A stretch of 64,000 bases of DNA, taken from positions 92,730,152 through 92,794,151 of the forward strand of contig NC_083597.1 of the NCBI RefSeq assembly GCF_020882245.1, written 5' to 3'. This stretch comes from Rhopalosiphum padi (lineage: Eukaryota > Arthropoda > Insecta > Hemiptera > Aphididae). Below, in pieces: positions 1 through 13,781 of the stretch; position 1 is the stretch's first letter; every line of letters begins with the position of its first letter. A model generated the notes under the pieces. The model had not been told where the DNA came from. It made no database searches and worked only from the letters and a program-made list of their open reading frames with translations. Made by a program: the position numbers and the translations under genes.

Positions 1-1149
1 AGTTTACAAAGAAAATACATAAGTATAAGTAAATATTAAAGATAACAATTAAAGTGTATACCTAAGTAACAATTATTAATAATGGTATACAATTAAAGTA
101 GTCCAAGGTGTGCAATGAATAGTAATAAATAATAATATATTATAGGTATATATACAATATACATATTTTAAAATTAAAAACAAAATATTGTGTGATCCGA
201 GTTAAAGGTTTAACTTACACTGCACTTGGACAATCGGACTAGACATATATAGGAGACTAGGGTTCGAGTTAATTATATATGCATGGTTATTTGGATAGGG
301 TCGTTACATAAATAGTTAATTGTACGAGTGCTGATCTCGAAAACCTGCTTGTTACGGGACCTAATCCTAGTTATATGAAATGTAACCTTATTGAGAAGAC
401 GGCTAACTTTTATCTCACCCAGAATTAAATTATTAATAAATCTTATATACCTAGTATTTTTCTTTTGATTTCAAGGTTAGATAGTTTAAGAATTTTAATA
501 CTGATGCGTAATAATTACGAGGAGGGTGATATATTTTTAAAACATACCTAACCAGCGAATGAAAGAAAATGTTTTTGAACTTTTTAAATTCTTTGAATGT
601 ATTTCTAAGTATAAGAGGGCCATATAACAGATCCGTATTCTAAAATCGAATATACTATTGATATGTATAAGTATAATGTTAAGAGGCAAAGTTGATCAAA
701 GTTCGACGTATTACGATAAATAAAACACGTAGTGCTTTGCATGTAATGAGCTCAACATGATTACTAAAAGATAAAGATGACACTAATGTCTAATTTAAAT
801 CCTTAATTTTCAACCTGATCTACTCGAGGCCAGCATTCATTATGAATTAAGTAATCAAAATTGATTTTATTATGTGTTCTGAACTAATGACATATTATTT
901 TGCATTTATTAGAATTTAAAGAGAGTATAACCATTTTACACCAATTAACCAGTTTATACATTGAATTTTGCAATACAATAGTCTTTTGGGATTTTTATTT
1001 TAAGGACAATTTTTACATCGTCTACAATTCTACATATTATAAAAGTATTTTACAAGGCGAAACAATCTTTAAAATAAATTGTCTTCCAATTGGCTTTAAA
1101 TCCATTAGTTCCAAAAGCTAGATAAGAGGTAATTCGGAAATTTGACGGT
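1..1149. other. AT-rich non-coding
   Basis: No gene seen. The 73-codon open frame at 900-1121 is Ile/Phe/Tyr-rich and unlike any family; it may be further decayed LINE. Confidence 0.5.
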
Positions 1150-1910
1150 AATTTATAATATAAGTGGGGGGTCACCTGATTTAAAAATAGTATTAATTTG
1201 ACAAGCAAAAGTTGGTTTATTAGCTCCTTGGAAAATAGAAAGCAAAGGTTTCAAACTAATGGTACTACTGGTAATGATTTGTCAATAATCAGCGTTGTTC
1301 CCCAAGAAAGTGTTTTGGGTTAATTTTTGTTAATTTTGTATATAATATATTATATTAATGTTGTATATTGAACATTGATGAACTAATAGTATCATAATAT
1401 GCAGATTATATATCTATTTAAATTTCTGTGGTGACTTTTAGGATGAGATGAGTACCAAAAAACTCGTAAATCTAAAATTGTCGTTGAATTTTTAAAGCAT
1501 AGGAGGTTATCTATAAATTATTAAAAAAATATATTTATGAAATTTATAATAAATAATGGGTATTAAAGATAATCTTGATGAACTAATCAAACATACCTAT
1601 TTGTGAAAAAAATGCGTTTTTGTAATGGCTCTGTTTGTCAAGTATTAATTATAGTATCTAACACCCAATATTTAGGTTTAACGTTTGAAAAACATCTAAG
1701 ATGGAATTTGCATGTAAATAACTTAGTTATGCGTTGTTGTAGTCTAGATTTTAAATTCTATAAGTTAAGTAAAGTTGTATCAGTCCATGATAGGCAAAAT
1801 ATATACTTGGCCCTATATCAAGCATTATTCCAATAGGCCAATAGGGTCTTAATTAATCTGAGAATTGGGTTCGGCTCTCTGATAACGCTCTAAAACCATA
1901 ATTGTTTCAA
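1150..1910 (+). pseudogene. LINE reverse transcriptase fragment (jockey/CR1-like)
   Basis: Decayed palm and C-terminal part of a non-LTR retrotransposon ORF2. Visible pieces in order: YLENRK-type text (SWLENRKQRFQTNGTTG), VPQESVLG at 1297-1320 for the family's VPQGSVLGP, a YADY relic at 1398-1409 for the catalytic YADD, then NTQYLGLTFEKHLRWNLHV and KFYKLSKVVSVHDRQNIYL in the open stretch 1603-1836. Frames shift between the pieces and stops interrupt them. No endonuclease, poly-A tail or target duplication was seen. Confidence 0.75.
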
Positions 1911-4439
1911 TAATAGATAGTACGCATATGTATTAAAAAAAAAAATGTATGTATAATCTTATTGTTATAACTTCAAGGAGTTTAACGTATTACCAGCAGA
2001 CTTTGTATTTAGAAATATTGCTATAATGCGAGTGGTTAATAACTTAGTTAAAATAAATATTAAATATATCATTTGATATCAGCGAAAAATTTAGTTACCC
2101 AGCCACTATTTATGTAGCTGAGGTAACATTGTAACAACTTGAAAGTATTCGTTCAATGTTTACTAAATATTAAATTATCCTATCATTTTTTTATTTTAAG
2201 TTAAGTAATCCAAAAATAACTATAATATATGTATAGTTATGAAACTTAAAAATAGCAATAATATTCTTAAATTACATTAACAAAAAGAGTTGTTGATGAG
2301 TCAGTTATAAGAATTATGTTATTAGGTTATTTCCTAACTGGCTACATAGTATTTCCCATGGAAAAACAAACGAGTGTATGCTTTAAAATTGTTGATACAT
2401 GCGTTACGTTAGTCGCCGTCGCCATATTGCTTTTCTCCAAATTTTATCACAAATATTCATAATATTATTATATTATATTAAATTATAATAAAATACAATT
2501 TTAATTTTATTATTGTCAAAACTATAAACAATAAATTAATTGTATATATATTTATTTTTGATTAGTATTAATATTCATAACTTAAGTACTTAATCTATGG
2601 TCTGTGATGTAAATTTTTCAGCTTTTAGTTTGATTTTTGCGAATTTTGATATCATAGTAAATTATTGAGATGAATACATGTTCTTGTTCGAACCATACAG
2701 TTTAAAACTTTTTCTGGAATTATAACTTATTTTCGGTAAGGTTTTGTTAAATAGTATTACTCAAATATATGATAACTCCTGGTATTTATGGTAATTTTTC
2801 TCCCTGTAGCTCCTTAAAACAAATTTCTAATAGCTTTATATTTTCTAATAAATGTTTGCTTGAAATTTTTTAGTGTCGCAAGATTATATACAATTATTTC
2901 AACACATTTTATGCTTTTCAATAGCTATGAGCTGTGGATTCAGTTTAGATTGATTTTCTGAAATTCTTTATAATATAATACACCAAAATCTTTAACTAAT
3001 TGACTAGTCAAACATTCATTGTCATCTAAAAAGTTATCTTCTTGTCCTGTTTTGGTATTTGTATTATTTCAATTAAAGACATTATTTGAACGTTTATTTA
3101 AAATATACCATTGTAAACAAAGTATTTCCTAATATATTTTCTAAGCATTGTAGCACCCAGGTAGTTTACAAAAAATTATTTTATCCAACTTTTAATTACT
3201 ATATTTGAAATCTAGTGCAACATATAACAAGTACCTAGCATAAGTATAACTCAAAATAACAATTATTAAAAATTTAAAATAAAACAAAACAAATTAATAA
3301 CAATGATGATATTAAGCAAAGAAAATCCGCCATGTTTGTGCTAATTGAATTAAAAAGCATAAGTTGCGAGTATACAGATTTGTTTTGACATTGTATTTTT
3401 GTTGTTTTTTTTGTATCTAGTTAATATACATAATATTAATGTATTAATATTAATAATAATGTATATACATTACATATAGGTATTAGATTGTTATTAATTT
3501 TTTGTATATTTCAATATTTCATCAATGTGTAATATTTTGATAATAATATTATAATAACACATTATATAAACTCTTCTATACAAATACAAATTTTTCTTAA
3601 TATTTGAGTTCGAAATGTTTAGTTTTTAATTACCTCTTGGAAAATATATTGATAATTTATAGTTATGACTAATGTCCATTCTCCCAATAAATAACACAAT
3701 CACATATTCTATAACTGTTTTAGGGATAACATAATATATTGTTGAATAAACATATTAATATATCAAAATGAAATTTAAATTTGAAAATTATAAGTTAGTA
3801 ATAAAAGTTTTTAAAAGAAATTTTACGTTCCAGACTTTTAGTTAGGTACTATAACATTAAATGTAACTTATTATTCTACTCTATCTACAATAATTGACAC
3901 AAATGATAAATGTAAAATAATTTCAAAATAATTGCATTGTTTTAATATCTTTTGGAGATTCAAAAATTATGAAATTTATCATTTTTGCCTTCAATATTGT
4001 ATGTTAAATAAGTATATATATATTGTAAATATGTGGATAAAAGTAATTTCCAACAACCGGCAAAAACTTGGGTTTTATCTTCTTTGAATGTAAAAAACTT
4101 AATTTAAAGTTTTTTTTTCTTTTGATCGAGATGGATGTGAATTATTACAAATGTATATAGAAAGTAAGTTTTAGTTTTATATATAAATATAAATATAAAA
4201 TAAACTTACAAATTAGAGTTTATTTGAAGAATATTTTCAGATACTCAATAATACAGTATATCTATTATATTTTCCAAATTTATTATACGATACAATTTAA
4301 TTGAATATTATGGTGTTGGTATATAAGTATATTAATTATTAATAGTCAGTTATAGCCGTGTATTTACGATTAACAATTAGACAGGAACATAATAAAACCA
4401 TAAAATCAACTTAATATTTTTGAAATAGCTTAATAACAG
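1911..4439. other. AT-rich non-coding
   Basis: No gene or clear element. Short AT palindromes, for example around 3420-3475. Confidence 0.5.
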
Positions 4440-5604
4440 TGCATCCGAATTGCATGCCAAAAAAATAAACATAAATTGCAATGCCCAAATACCAAATTCC
4501 ATGCCAACTCTTAGAGAGGTCTGTCCGAATTGCATGCGACCTTTATAGAGGTCTGACCGAATTGTATGTCATGTATCTACAACTTTATCTTTATTTATCA
4601 TACACTTATGTGCGCAACTTAAACTTGATTTTTGATTTTTTTTTAAAAATACATGAATAGACACTGATTAGTTTCTAGATTGAAGTATTTTTATATTCAA
4701 GTAAACATTTTACCAAATTGGAAAAGATGACGTTGTGAATATTTAATAAAACGATTTAAGTAATCAAGTGAATATATTTTACATTTTTACATGGCATTTC
4801 AAATAAATAATAATTTTATAAAATTTGGTGGTTTTTTTGACAATATACAATATTGAATACCAGAATTCCTATAGTATAATAAGTATAATAATAAAATAAT
4901 AAAGATGATAGTTTATAATAATAAAATATGTCAATAATATGGAAAATATATAATAACAATAGTAATATAGCATTTTGTAAAACAGTTAATATTAAAAGGT
5001 GGTAGTTTAAAATTATTTAGGGGCCTAAATTACACCATAAATTACGTTACAATATAAAAAAAATAATAAAATATGTATATTGTCTATGTTGAAATATTCA
5101 ACGTTAAATAATAGAAATTTGGAAAAGTATTATATTATTTAATTATTATCGGTAACGCCATGTATGCCAACTTACAGAAAACTACATAATATTTAATTCT
5201 ATTTATTTCATTATTTTGAAATTCCGTCATGACTAAACTTATACATTTTTCTTTATCTAATATTTCTCGACATATATTATTTAAATTAGAACTACGCATT
5301 GTTGCATAGGTATATTGCTTGTTACTTTTCTCAATACACTACAATAGGTACAGTTTGGTAAAATGTTTACTCGGATACAAAAATATTAATTCAATCTAGA
5401 AACTAATCAGTTGTAACATGTAACAAGCATATTATAAAGCATTTCTATTCATGATTTTTTTTTTAAAAAATTAGAAAAATTAAGTTTAAGTTGTGCACTG
5501 TGCACGATAAATAAACTTGTGGGTACACGGCATGCAAATCGGACCAACCCCTTTAAGAAGTGATATGCAATTTGAACATTTTTTTTGCATGCAATTTGGA
5601 TGCA
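4440..5604. mobile_element. 1.17-kb foldback/MITE element with long arms
   Basis: The left end TGCATCCGAATTGCATGCC and right end GCATGCAATTTGGATGCA are inverted copies. Similarity resumes deeper (4660-4722 against 5349-5425, around GATTAGTTTCTAGATTGAA and its inverse), so each arm is roughly 260-280 bp. On the left, two direct subterminal repeats of GAGGTCTGNCCGAATTG occur at 4515-4570. AATAAC lies just outside both ends (4432-4437, 5608-5613), a possible target duplication. Nothing inside looks like a transposase. Confidence 0.75.
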
Positions 5605-5613
5605 GCCAATAAC

Positions 5614-6007
5614 TAATGTATAATTAATAATTAGTACATTTATATAAATGTATAATGTATTTGTGTAAATATTAAATATATATTTCTTATTTGAATCGAT
5701 TAAATCATTATGAAAAGCCGTTGGCATATTTGGAATTAGACGTTGTAGGTACATTACGAGCATTCAATAATTATACGAGTAAGATACTTTATAAATTAGT
5801 AAAATTGTTCGTGATTGAGTTTTAGTTATTTTTTTAATAGTGTTAAAAGTATAATGTTAAATAATATTTTTTTTTATTAACCGAGAGCTGTTGCTGATAT
5901 TATAAGTTAACTATACTTATTTCAGATCTTAATATAATACAAATTTGAATCATTGAATTGCGTTGTTTAGAGTTCGATTATATTAATTTTGATAATAAGT
6001 GAAATAC

Positions 6008-6049
<42 letters not shown>

Positions 6050-6383
6050 TAAAATTTCAAATAATATTATTAGAGATTATAAAGTACATTTAAGTATCTT
6101 AAATAAACTATAATATTATAAGTATTATAAAAATAATATTTAAGAGGCGTTTTTTAAACGTTATTTTTTCTTAAATGATGTTCTTAAAATATGAAAAGTT
6201 TTGATAATACAATTTTATTTTTAAAATTATAATGCCATCTGGGATTGTACCTTAAATAATTTCTATTGTACCACGTAATAACAATAATTTATTGAACAGG
6301 ATAAAAATAAATAAATCATTATATATACTGAAAAATTGGATCTATTTATTTAATTTTTATACACTAAGCATGCTCACCTCTAT
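5614..6383. other. AT-rich non-coding with the AC microsatellite
   Basis: Nothing protein-like in any frame. Confidence 0.5.
6010..6047. repeat. (AC)19 microsatellite
   Basis: An uninterrupted AC dinucleotide run. Confidence 0.97.
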
Positions 6384-6500
6384 TTAAGATTCTGAACAGA
6401 GCGATGAATGTATTGATTTTACCATGAAGTTTTATGAATTTTTGAAAAAAACCCAAGAAAAATATTCACTAAGGAAAAAAAGCCCACGGATAAAAAATCC
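6384..6500 (+). repeat. Family A left-end fragment
   Basis: AGATTCTGAACAGAGCGATG and AATGTATTGATTTTACCATG match the left end of the 38-kb copy and then diverge. It is preceded by GCATGCTCACCTC, a motif that also begins the family B copy at 21968. Confidence 0.6.
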
Positions 6501-6892
6501 ACTGAGTAAAATTTATAAATTATAATATTATATATTTATATTATAATAATAATTCTCCATTTCATCCTATAAATTATATAATGAGCTTTAGATTTCTTTT
6601 ATGTTATCATTTGTTTCTTTTTCGTTGTTCAAGTTAAATCTTATAAATTTTAATGGTTTAAATACAAAGGGAATGTATATACCTTTCAATAAATTGCATT
6701 TTTCTTATTCAACTATATTGATTAACATATTGATATTTTGACTGGTTTGAGCAAAATAAATTTTATTTTATTTATATTGTTATACTTACCAATAAAAATT
6801 AAGTAAACTGCACTTTACTTGAATTTAGTTAAAACATTAAAATATTTACCAATAGTTCGGTAATAAAAATGCAATTATTTGAACTGCATATA

Positions 6893-7478
6893 CAGTAGAT
6901 GCCGCTTATTAGACTCAAAATCGTCTGGAACGGACCGGACGTATCAAAATACATTAAAAAAAAAAGGTTATAAGACTCAAATTTCGTAAAATAAATAGTA
7001 GAAAATAAACTTTATAACTTAAAAATAAATTGGTATTGAAAAATGAAATAATATTCGTGTTGATTATTTCTAGTTTCTGTTGGTACCTTCTTGTAACGTA
7101 TAATAATTTTTATCGCAGATCAAAGTTCACATTTATCGTTATTATATTTTCGGAATATTAGAAAAAAATAAAAAACAAACTAAAATAACAAATTTTTTTC
7201 AAAAATAATTTTTTATTAATGTATAATTTTTATAATATTTTTATATGTAATATTTACCTATTATAATTTTAGTTTTTTTTTATCAAGATTATTAAATTTA
7301 TTCAATAATAAGTATGTGATATGTAATATGTGTTAATTAAAGCAAAATATGTAGTAAAATAAAATTTATAAATACGTAATTAATTTTTTTTTTCCACTTC
7401 GTCTATAAGATTCATTCGGTTATAAGACTCACTTTGTGCTGGTCCCAAAGTGATGAGTCTTATAAGCGGCGTCTACTG
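6893..7478. mobile_element. pogo/Tigger-like MITE, 586 bp, TA target duplication
   Basis: The left end CAGTAGATGCCGCTTATTAG and right end, the inverse of CAGTAGACGCCGCTTATAAG, form about 27-bp terminal repeats. Both are flanked by TA (6891-6892, 7479-7480). CAGT...ACTG termini with TA duplication are typical of the pogo/Tigger branch of Tc1/mariner. The interior is AT-rich and non-coding. Confidence 0.8.
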
Positions 7479-7480
7479 TA

Positions 7481-10400
7481 GTACCTATAAACATTAAAGT
7501 AGGTAGGTATCTATTTTAATACTTAAAAATATGTATGCTTCATTAGTGTACATTTAGATTTTGAGATAGTACTTACACTACAGTAAATCCGAAGTTCAAC
7601 AAAGGTTTTTATATTTTTGTACATAATATGGACTATGGAGATTATAATATGAAATAATGGTTGTGAGTTTGTGACAAGTTATATTATAAAGTTATTATTT
7701 GTACATTTTGTTGTGGAATATATTGATAAATCTAAAATAACTTGAAGAGGTCCACTATGAATCAATTTATCATTTAAATTTGTTATGATTAATTTTATGT
7801 TACATTTTAAGTAACCAATAAATATTATAAAATAGTAAAATCATATGGCTTTTTTTTGGATTTGTTCATTTTGGGGTTTTTTTTTAATGTGGTAATTTAT
7901 TCGATTACCATGTTTTATTTTTGTTTGAATTTTTATTTCAGATACGTCTAAATATTCAGAAAAACTATCTTGCTAAATAATTTACTGCACGAGGAGATTG
8001 TTATTTTGAAAAACAGTAATTTAAATCTCCATAGGAGTACAAGAAACTCCTTAAATAATAAAAAAACTCAAGAATTTTCAAGTCTTTATAAGCATATTAT
8101 ATAAAAATTCTAAGTCAAATTTTGAGTAATTGTAATGTTGAATAAGATAAAAGGGGTAAGTATGCTTGGTGAATTGCCTAGTTTATTTGTTATGTATTAT
8201 TTTTAGCCAAAAATTATAGATGACTTATTTTTTTAAACTCAAGAGCTCGTTTTAATTAATGATAGGTTTATGTAAAAATATGGCTGGTGTAATTATACAA
8301 ATTTGCCTTTTTATGATAAAAAAATCAAATCTATATAGTATAAAAATATTATATCGCTTATACCTAGTTAAATCAACATCTAAACAGTTTATGAAACGTT
8401 ATTTGTCACTCACCCATTGTTCAAGCCCGCCTACCGTTTTTACTAGACGAACCCTTTATAGAAATCTCAACGCGTGTTTAATTCGGTGTAAATGATTTTG
8501 TAATATTGCGTTATCTATAAATTGTATGTATATTTATATAATATATTATAAATAATACATATTATATCTGTATACCCGCATATTATTATTTTAGGTATAT
8601 ACAAACAGTGTGTAAATTATAAAATTCGATGCTTACATTACTTTTGGGGATTTTACCTTCCCCTTAAGGGTATATCTTTAATGTACAAACACACATTAGT
8701 ATGCATATATATGTAGGTATATCATATTATATTAGTAGTTAGTACCACAGTCATATATAGGACCTACCAACCAAAGTCGATATAATCTAAAGTATCGTGC
8801 TCGTGACTCGTCCAGTCGGCTTATCGCAACGATCGTTTTAATGCGCGTTCCCTCTGCCAATTAACTCTGTGGATGACAAAACTTTTTCCTACCCGAATTC
8901 TACAGATATTTTCCTATCTAGAAATGGTTAAATAAAATTAAAACGCATAAAAGATCTAGTTAGAATTAGTAATTAAAATTTCTTTTACATGCTAAGAAAA
9001 TATATATTCCCAACGTATATGTTCAATTATAACAGTATTAAAAGTAACGAGAATAAAATTAAATAAAACATATAAAAAAAAAAGAATGTGGAAATATACA
9101 TAGTGGGTACGTGTTAGTAATATTCGTCTTGCTAATAATGTTCATTTTGGTACAAGACGCTGCATTTAGACACCCAATTATGCATAATTATAATAAAAAT
9201 ATTACAAATGAAGTTTGATCATTATAATCAGTTTAAACTTTTTAATTTTTTTTTTAAATAGTTTTAAAAGTAATTTAAGTAAATAATATTCAATAAAAAC
9301 TAAATATTACCTGTCTATACCTTAACTTAAGTATTTAATATGTGTATAGCTTTAAAAACGATCAATTTATTGGCACTAAAGTGAAGTATATAACTTGTGC
9401 ATTTGCAAGTATAAAAAGTTACTAATAGTGAATTATGAAGATACTATGAATTATATATAATAAACTTTTCTGAGATATTTTGATGATATTTATTAGAAAC
9501 AATACTATTGAGACAGATGAGAAAATTGTTCACTGTCTGTACTCTATATACACATCGTTGATTGAGTAAACAGTATGTGAATCTTTCTTTTCCTCCATGA
9601 TAACGATAACTAGTTAAAGATACATTTTATTACATACTTCATAACTTATTGTTTTAAAGTGTTATTATACGTTAATTTTTTTTTTAGATTCTGAGAGGAG
9701 CAATGTATTTTCAGAATATTAGTTTTATTGTATTATTAGTTATTACCAATATACAATATTAATAGAAAATGTATGCCGTATGGTTTTTTTATCTAGTCAG
9801 ATCATTGAATACAGTGAGTAATTGTTGAAACTACAATCACATAACTAAACATGGAGTATGATAAATATTCATATAATTTGAACGGATAGTAGGTACCTTT
9901 TATTTTATCATGTTATTTATATAAATACCAATATAATAAAATGTAATATTTTCAGGGTTAAAACATAGATTTAATTCTTAAATTGCGCATAAAATTAAGT
10001 TTTTATACAAACGATTTATATATTAATAGATAACATTGATAATATTTTATACAGTATCTAACTACATTACTAAATAGGGTTATATCCCCCTGTTTTATGT
10101 TGTTATAAAAACAACTTAATTAAGACAGATATGTTATTTCCGCTTTCTGTTTGGACTAATATATTATGTGAAACTTTTAAACACTTGTAAAATTATTTGA
10201 AGCACATTTATTTAACTTTGATAAATGATGTAAATGTTTTCGTTTATTTTATTTGATAGTTATATACTTATATATACTTTATTAATACAATTACAAGATT
10301 TTAAGGAGCTCCGTATTTTAGTTACACTTGATATAATAACCGAATGTGATATTTAATTAAATATAAATTATAAAATTAATTAATATATTTTGTATTTTTA

Positions 10401-12599
10401 ATATATACATATTATACATTAATATAAATGGTACGTATATGCAGCATTGTAATTTCCTTCATATAATTGTTCTCAACTGTTATTTAAAAATGCATTTTTT
10501 GAAGTACTTATTCGTGGAATCAAATTAATCTAAATGAAACAAATAACTATTAAATTTGTACCACCTACTAAGTTATAATTTCTTAGTCATTAGTTTATTA
10601 TACTTAAATTATATAGACGTGTGACGTATCATATATTCATAATATATAACAGATTTAAAAACACAGTTGTATTTTATAATGATAATTTATACTGTGAGCA
10701 TGGAATTAATTAAGTGTTATGGGGTCAGCATAAAACACAAATATTAATATAAATGTTAATACAAATATAAATGCTGTACACAGTTAGATTCACTATGGTA
10801 GGATATATACCGCGTTTTTTGGCGTCGTTCTCCGTACACGAGACAGTATATGAGTATATATACAGTATTATGAGATCATTGCTGCATAGTCCTTAAAAAG
10901 GATAAGCTTTAATCTCATTCCTGGACCCTCGACCGTCGTTTATACCTGCGATCACAATATTTGTGCAAAATGGCTTCAAGTTTTTTCCATTAGCTTTAAA
11001 TATTTTGCCCAGTGCTTAAGTGCGAGCATTTTAAAATTCTGGCAATCAACAAATTCTCAAATTTGGTGATGAGGATTGAAATAAGCGCATTATACATGAA
11101 TTGTAGGTATATAGGTATTAGGTATGTAATACATTTTGATGTAAAGTAATTTTAAGCCAATGGGAGAATTGTATTGTTGACAGATATTTTATTTGCTATA
11201 TTTCATATATTATATAACATATATATATTATATTTAAGTTGTGGACAAAGTTCCCTATGAATCGTAGAGTTAATTTTGAATGCTAGAACATCAATACTTC
11301 TACCAAAATAGGAATTATTATTTGACCTGGAGATAGTGCAAATGTAATTTTGCATTCGATTCACACGCAAAATGTTTATATAAATGTATATACACATAAG
11401 AAACAATAATAGTGAATAATACGATCGAAGAGAATGGGGTATCGCCAGAGGGCCGCTCAGATTTTTTTTTTATTTCGCCATACAATTTTTTTTTATTTCC
11501 ACCAAAAATTGTATTCAATTTAAGTTCAACTCACAATAAAAGTGTTTCGTAATGGTTAGCTCTGGGCGAAGAATTAAAGAAGATAATAAAAAACAGATCT
11601 AAAGGGGGTAAGGTTTTTGTCAATTTTTTTTATTTTCTCATTTATTATTTATTTTATTCTTAAAACTAAGAATATTTTTTTTCTATATATGTACGCGTAC
11701 GCACAATGTACATAAAATTATTATTATCACGAATCATAATATAACCTAACTAAACAAAGATTTGGATTTATTACATATATGTGATTATAATGATATAATC
11801 ATTTAAAATACTAGAAGTGCATTATTTTTAGATTATTTCTATCCATAAAAAAATGCATAACATATTATGGCGCAAAATAATATATAATATATAATATATA
11901 TAATGCATATATTTATTCTGCATATTATATTTTATACATATGGGTCATCTTAATTTATCTAACATAAAAGAACGCAGCAATCATCGTTTACATTATTTAT
12001 AAAATCTTAAACAATTCTTTATACTAATCAGTAATCGCTTATTGAATATAATCAAGAAAAAATACAGTCTTCTGGAATAATATTTATGATAACCGCATAT
12101 ATATTACAGCCTTAGTATGAATGCTGGTGAAATCTAAGATTTACCGGTAGATCCTAGGTTCTATCGACAGTATAGTCGTATAATAAATAGTAACTTATTA
12201 TATCTTGTTTCAATGTATTTATTATTTTCTACCGTCAGCTAAGTACAAAAGCATTTTTTTTTGTAACTATCTTTGAATCTGTAACTAAGTATCAGATTTT
12301 AGTGGCGACACATTGACTTCTGTTCTATATAATAACATCTTAACAATATTAGCATACGATAATATTTACTTATTTTAGACTGGAAAAATGTAAGTCAATA
12401 TAGAAGGAGGATAGATTGAAAATTAATACACACGTGATTGTGGAACGGCGAACAAAGAAAAATAGCAATATCAGGCAAAGGAAAAACAATATTTAAATAT
12501 ACCTAACTCTTAAGGTTTAAAATAATATATTTATCTTTCAAAGCTTAACAAATTTCTTCTAACGTGTAACAACTAACAAGTTTTTTCATCACGTCATTA
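7481..12599. other. AT-rich non-coding
   Basis: No gene recognised. Slightly CpG-richer patches at 8780-8880 and 10810-10960 could be regulatory. The open frame 8259-8495 is not protein-like. Only a short family A relic at 9684 is identifiable. Confidence 0.45.
9684..9720 (+). repeat. Very short family A left-end relic
   Basis: Only TTAGATTCTGAGAGGAGCAA and a few more bases match the family A left end. Confidence 0.35.
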
Positions 12600-12739
12600 A
12601 AGAAATCATCCAACTTCTCTTAAATCCATGATACGATAACGGCCTTCACTGTCCAAGGTATTATGATTACCTTTGAGTAGGGGTTGTAAGAAGGGTGTGG
12701 AATCGATTCAAACTCTAGGTTTCGTAGAGCGTCTTCGGT
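12600..12739 (-). pseudogene. mariner transposase fragment, 3' part
   Basis: On the minus strand it reads TEDALRNLEFESIPHPSYNP, corresponding to the mariner stretch that ends in PHPPYSPDLAPSDYHLF; the last catalytic Asp region is already corrupted (PYSKGNHN). It is the continuation of the fragment at 13782-13960, interrupted by a 1.03-kb insertion. Confidence 0.7.
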
Positions 12740-13206
12740 TACGCGCGAGGAAGTTTCCCGAGTGCGTCCCGAAATTACCTTTTTTTTTTAATGTTCCGGG
12801 TGCATCCGAAATAAGGACGAGTGCGTCCCGAAAAAAGTCATATTTTTGAAATAGTCCTAGCTAGTGCGTCCCAGTTTATTTAGAGGTATCCAATTATTAT
12901 CAAAGTTAAAATGAAATGCAATTTCCTCACCATTTCCAGTGCTTCACAATCATAGCTGTAAAAATTAAGCACCTATAAATTATTATAGTTTTAGATTTGA
13001 AAGGATATTGTACCTAAAACAAAGTTTCAACATAAACAATCTAAATACTAAAATGCTTGAAAATTAAAAACTTATTTATCTATATATTGATTACTGGTTA
13101 AAGTGACTGATTATAATAAATTTTATTTTATATATTTTTTATTTTTTTTATATTTTATATATTTTACTGCAGTATCAGGAATTTTATAAAACGTTATTAT
13201 TTTTAC

Positions 13207-13610
13207 TACAGGGAACGGATTTAAATGCTCTAAAAAAAATTGTTTTAATTATATACATTTTTATTCTTACGTATTTAAGTGTCTACACGTATCAACAATA
13301 ATTTCATCTGGAATCATATTTATCTGATCAGTAAAAACATAATAAATAGTACCTACAAATAGAAGTACGATATATATTATATGATAAATAATATTTTATT
13401 TTATTTTTTTAGAATGAATGCTAACTAAATTTTTATCGAATTTTATACTTTCCTATATAAAAATTACTTAAAAACATAAAAAATGCAAAAAAAAGTTACA
13501 TTTCTTAATTCCTATTGATGTATGAAACTATGAAATAAACTTTGTGCTTGGAAAGCAATATTTTCGGACATTCAGAAAAAAATGCAATTTTCATTTAAAT
13601 CCGTTCTCTA
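13207..13610. repeat. Inner inverted pair, probably a nested MITE
   Basis: TACAGGGAACGGATTTAAAT at 13207 and its inverse, ending CCGTTCTCTA, at 13610 enclose about 400 bp of AT-rich DNA inside the 1.03-kb element. A TA appears at each outer end. It could be a nested MITE or subterminal structure of the host element. Confidence 0.55.
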
Positions 13611-13655
13611 ATTATTACGCAATTAAAGTAACTTGTTGAATTTGAAGAAAAAAAT

Positions 13656-13681
13656 ATATTTATTTATTTATTTATTTATAT
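13656..13681. repeat. TTTA microsatellite
   Basis: About six tandem TTTA units lie within the right part of the 1.03-kb element. Confidence 0.85.
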
Positions 13682-13781
13682 TATATTCACTAAAATGTGT
13701 TGATAAGACTGCGGACGCACTCGGGCTATGAAAAAGGTAACCAATTAAAAATGGGACGCACTCGGGATATCCCTACGCGCG

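Larger units (their letters stand above)
12748..13773. mobile_element. 1.03-kb inverted-repeat DNA element with 8-bp target duplication
   Basis: Flanked by TACGCGCG at 12740-12747 and 13774-13781. Ends: CCCGAGTGCGTCCC at 12757-12770 and its exact inverse at 13753-13766, with further copies of the GTGCGTCCC motif just inside each end (12790-12880 on the left, 13713-13726 on the right). Subterminal repetition of one motif and an 8-bp duplication suggest a hAT- or P-like non-autonomous element. No coding potential inside. It interrupts a mariner transposase. Confidence 0.75.

Noticed and set aside
5449..5763. 104-codon minus-strand open frame
   Set aside because: It lies mostly in the right arm of the foldback element.
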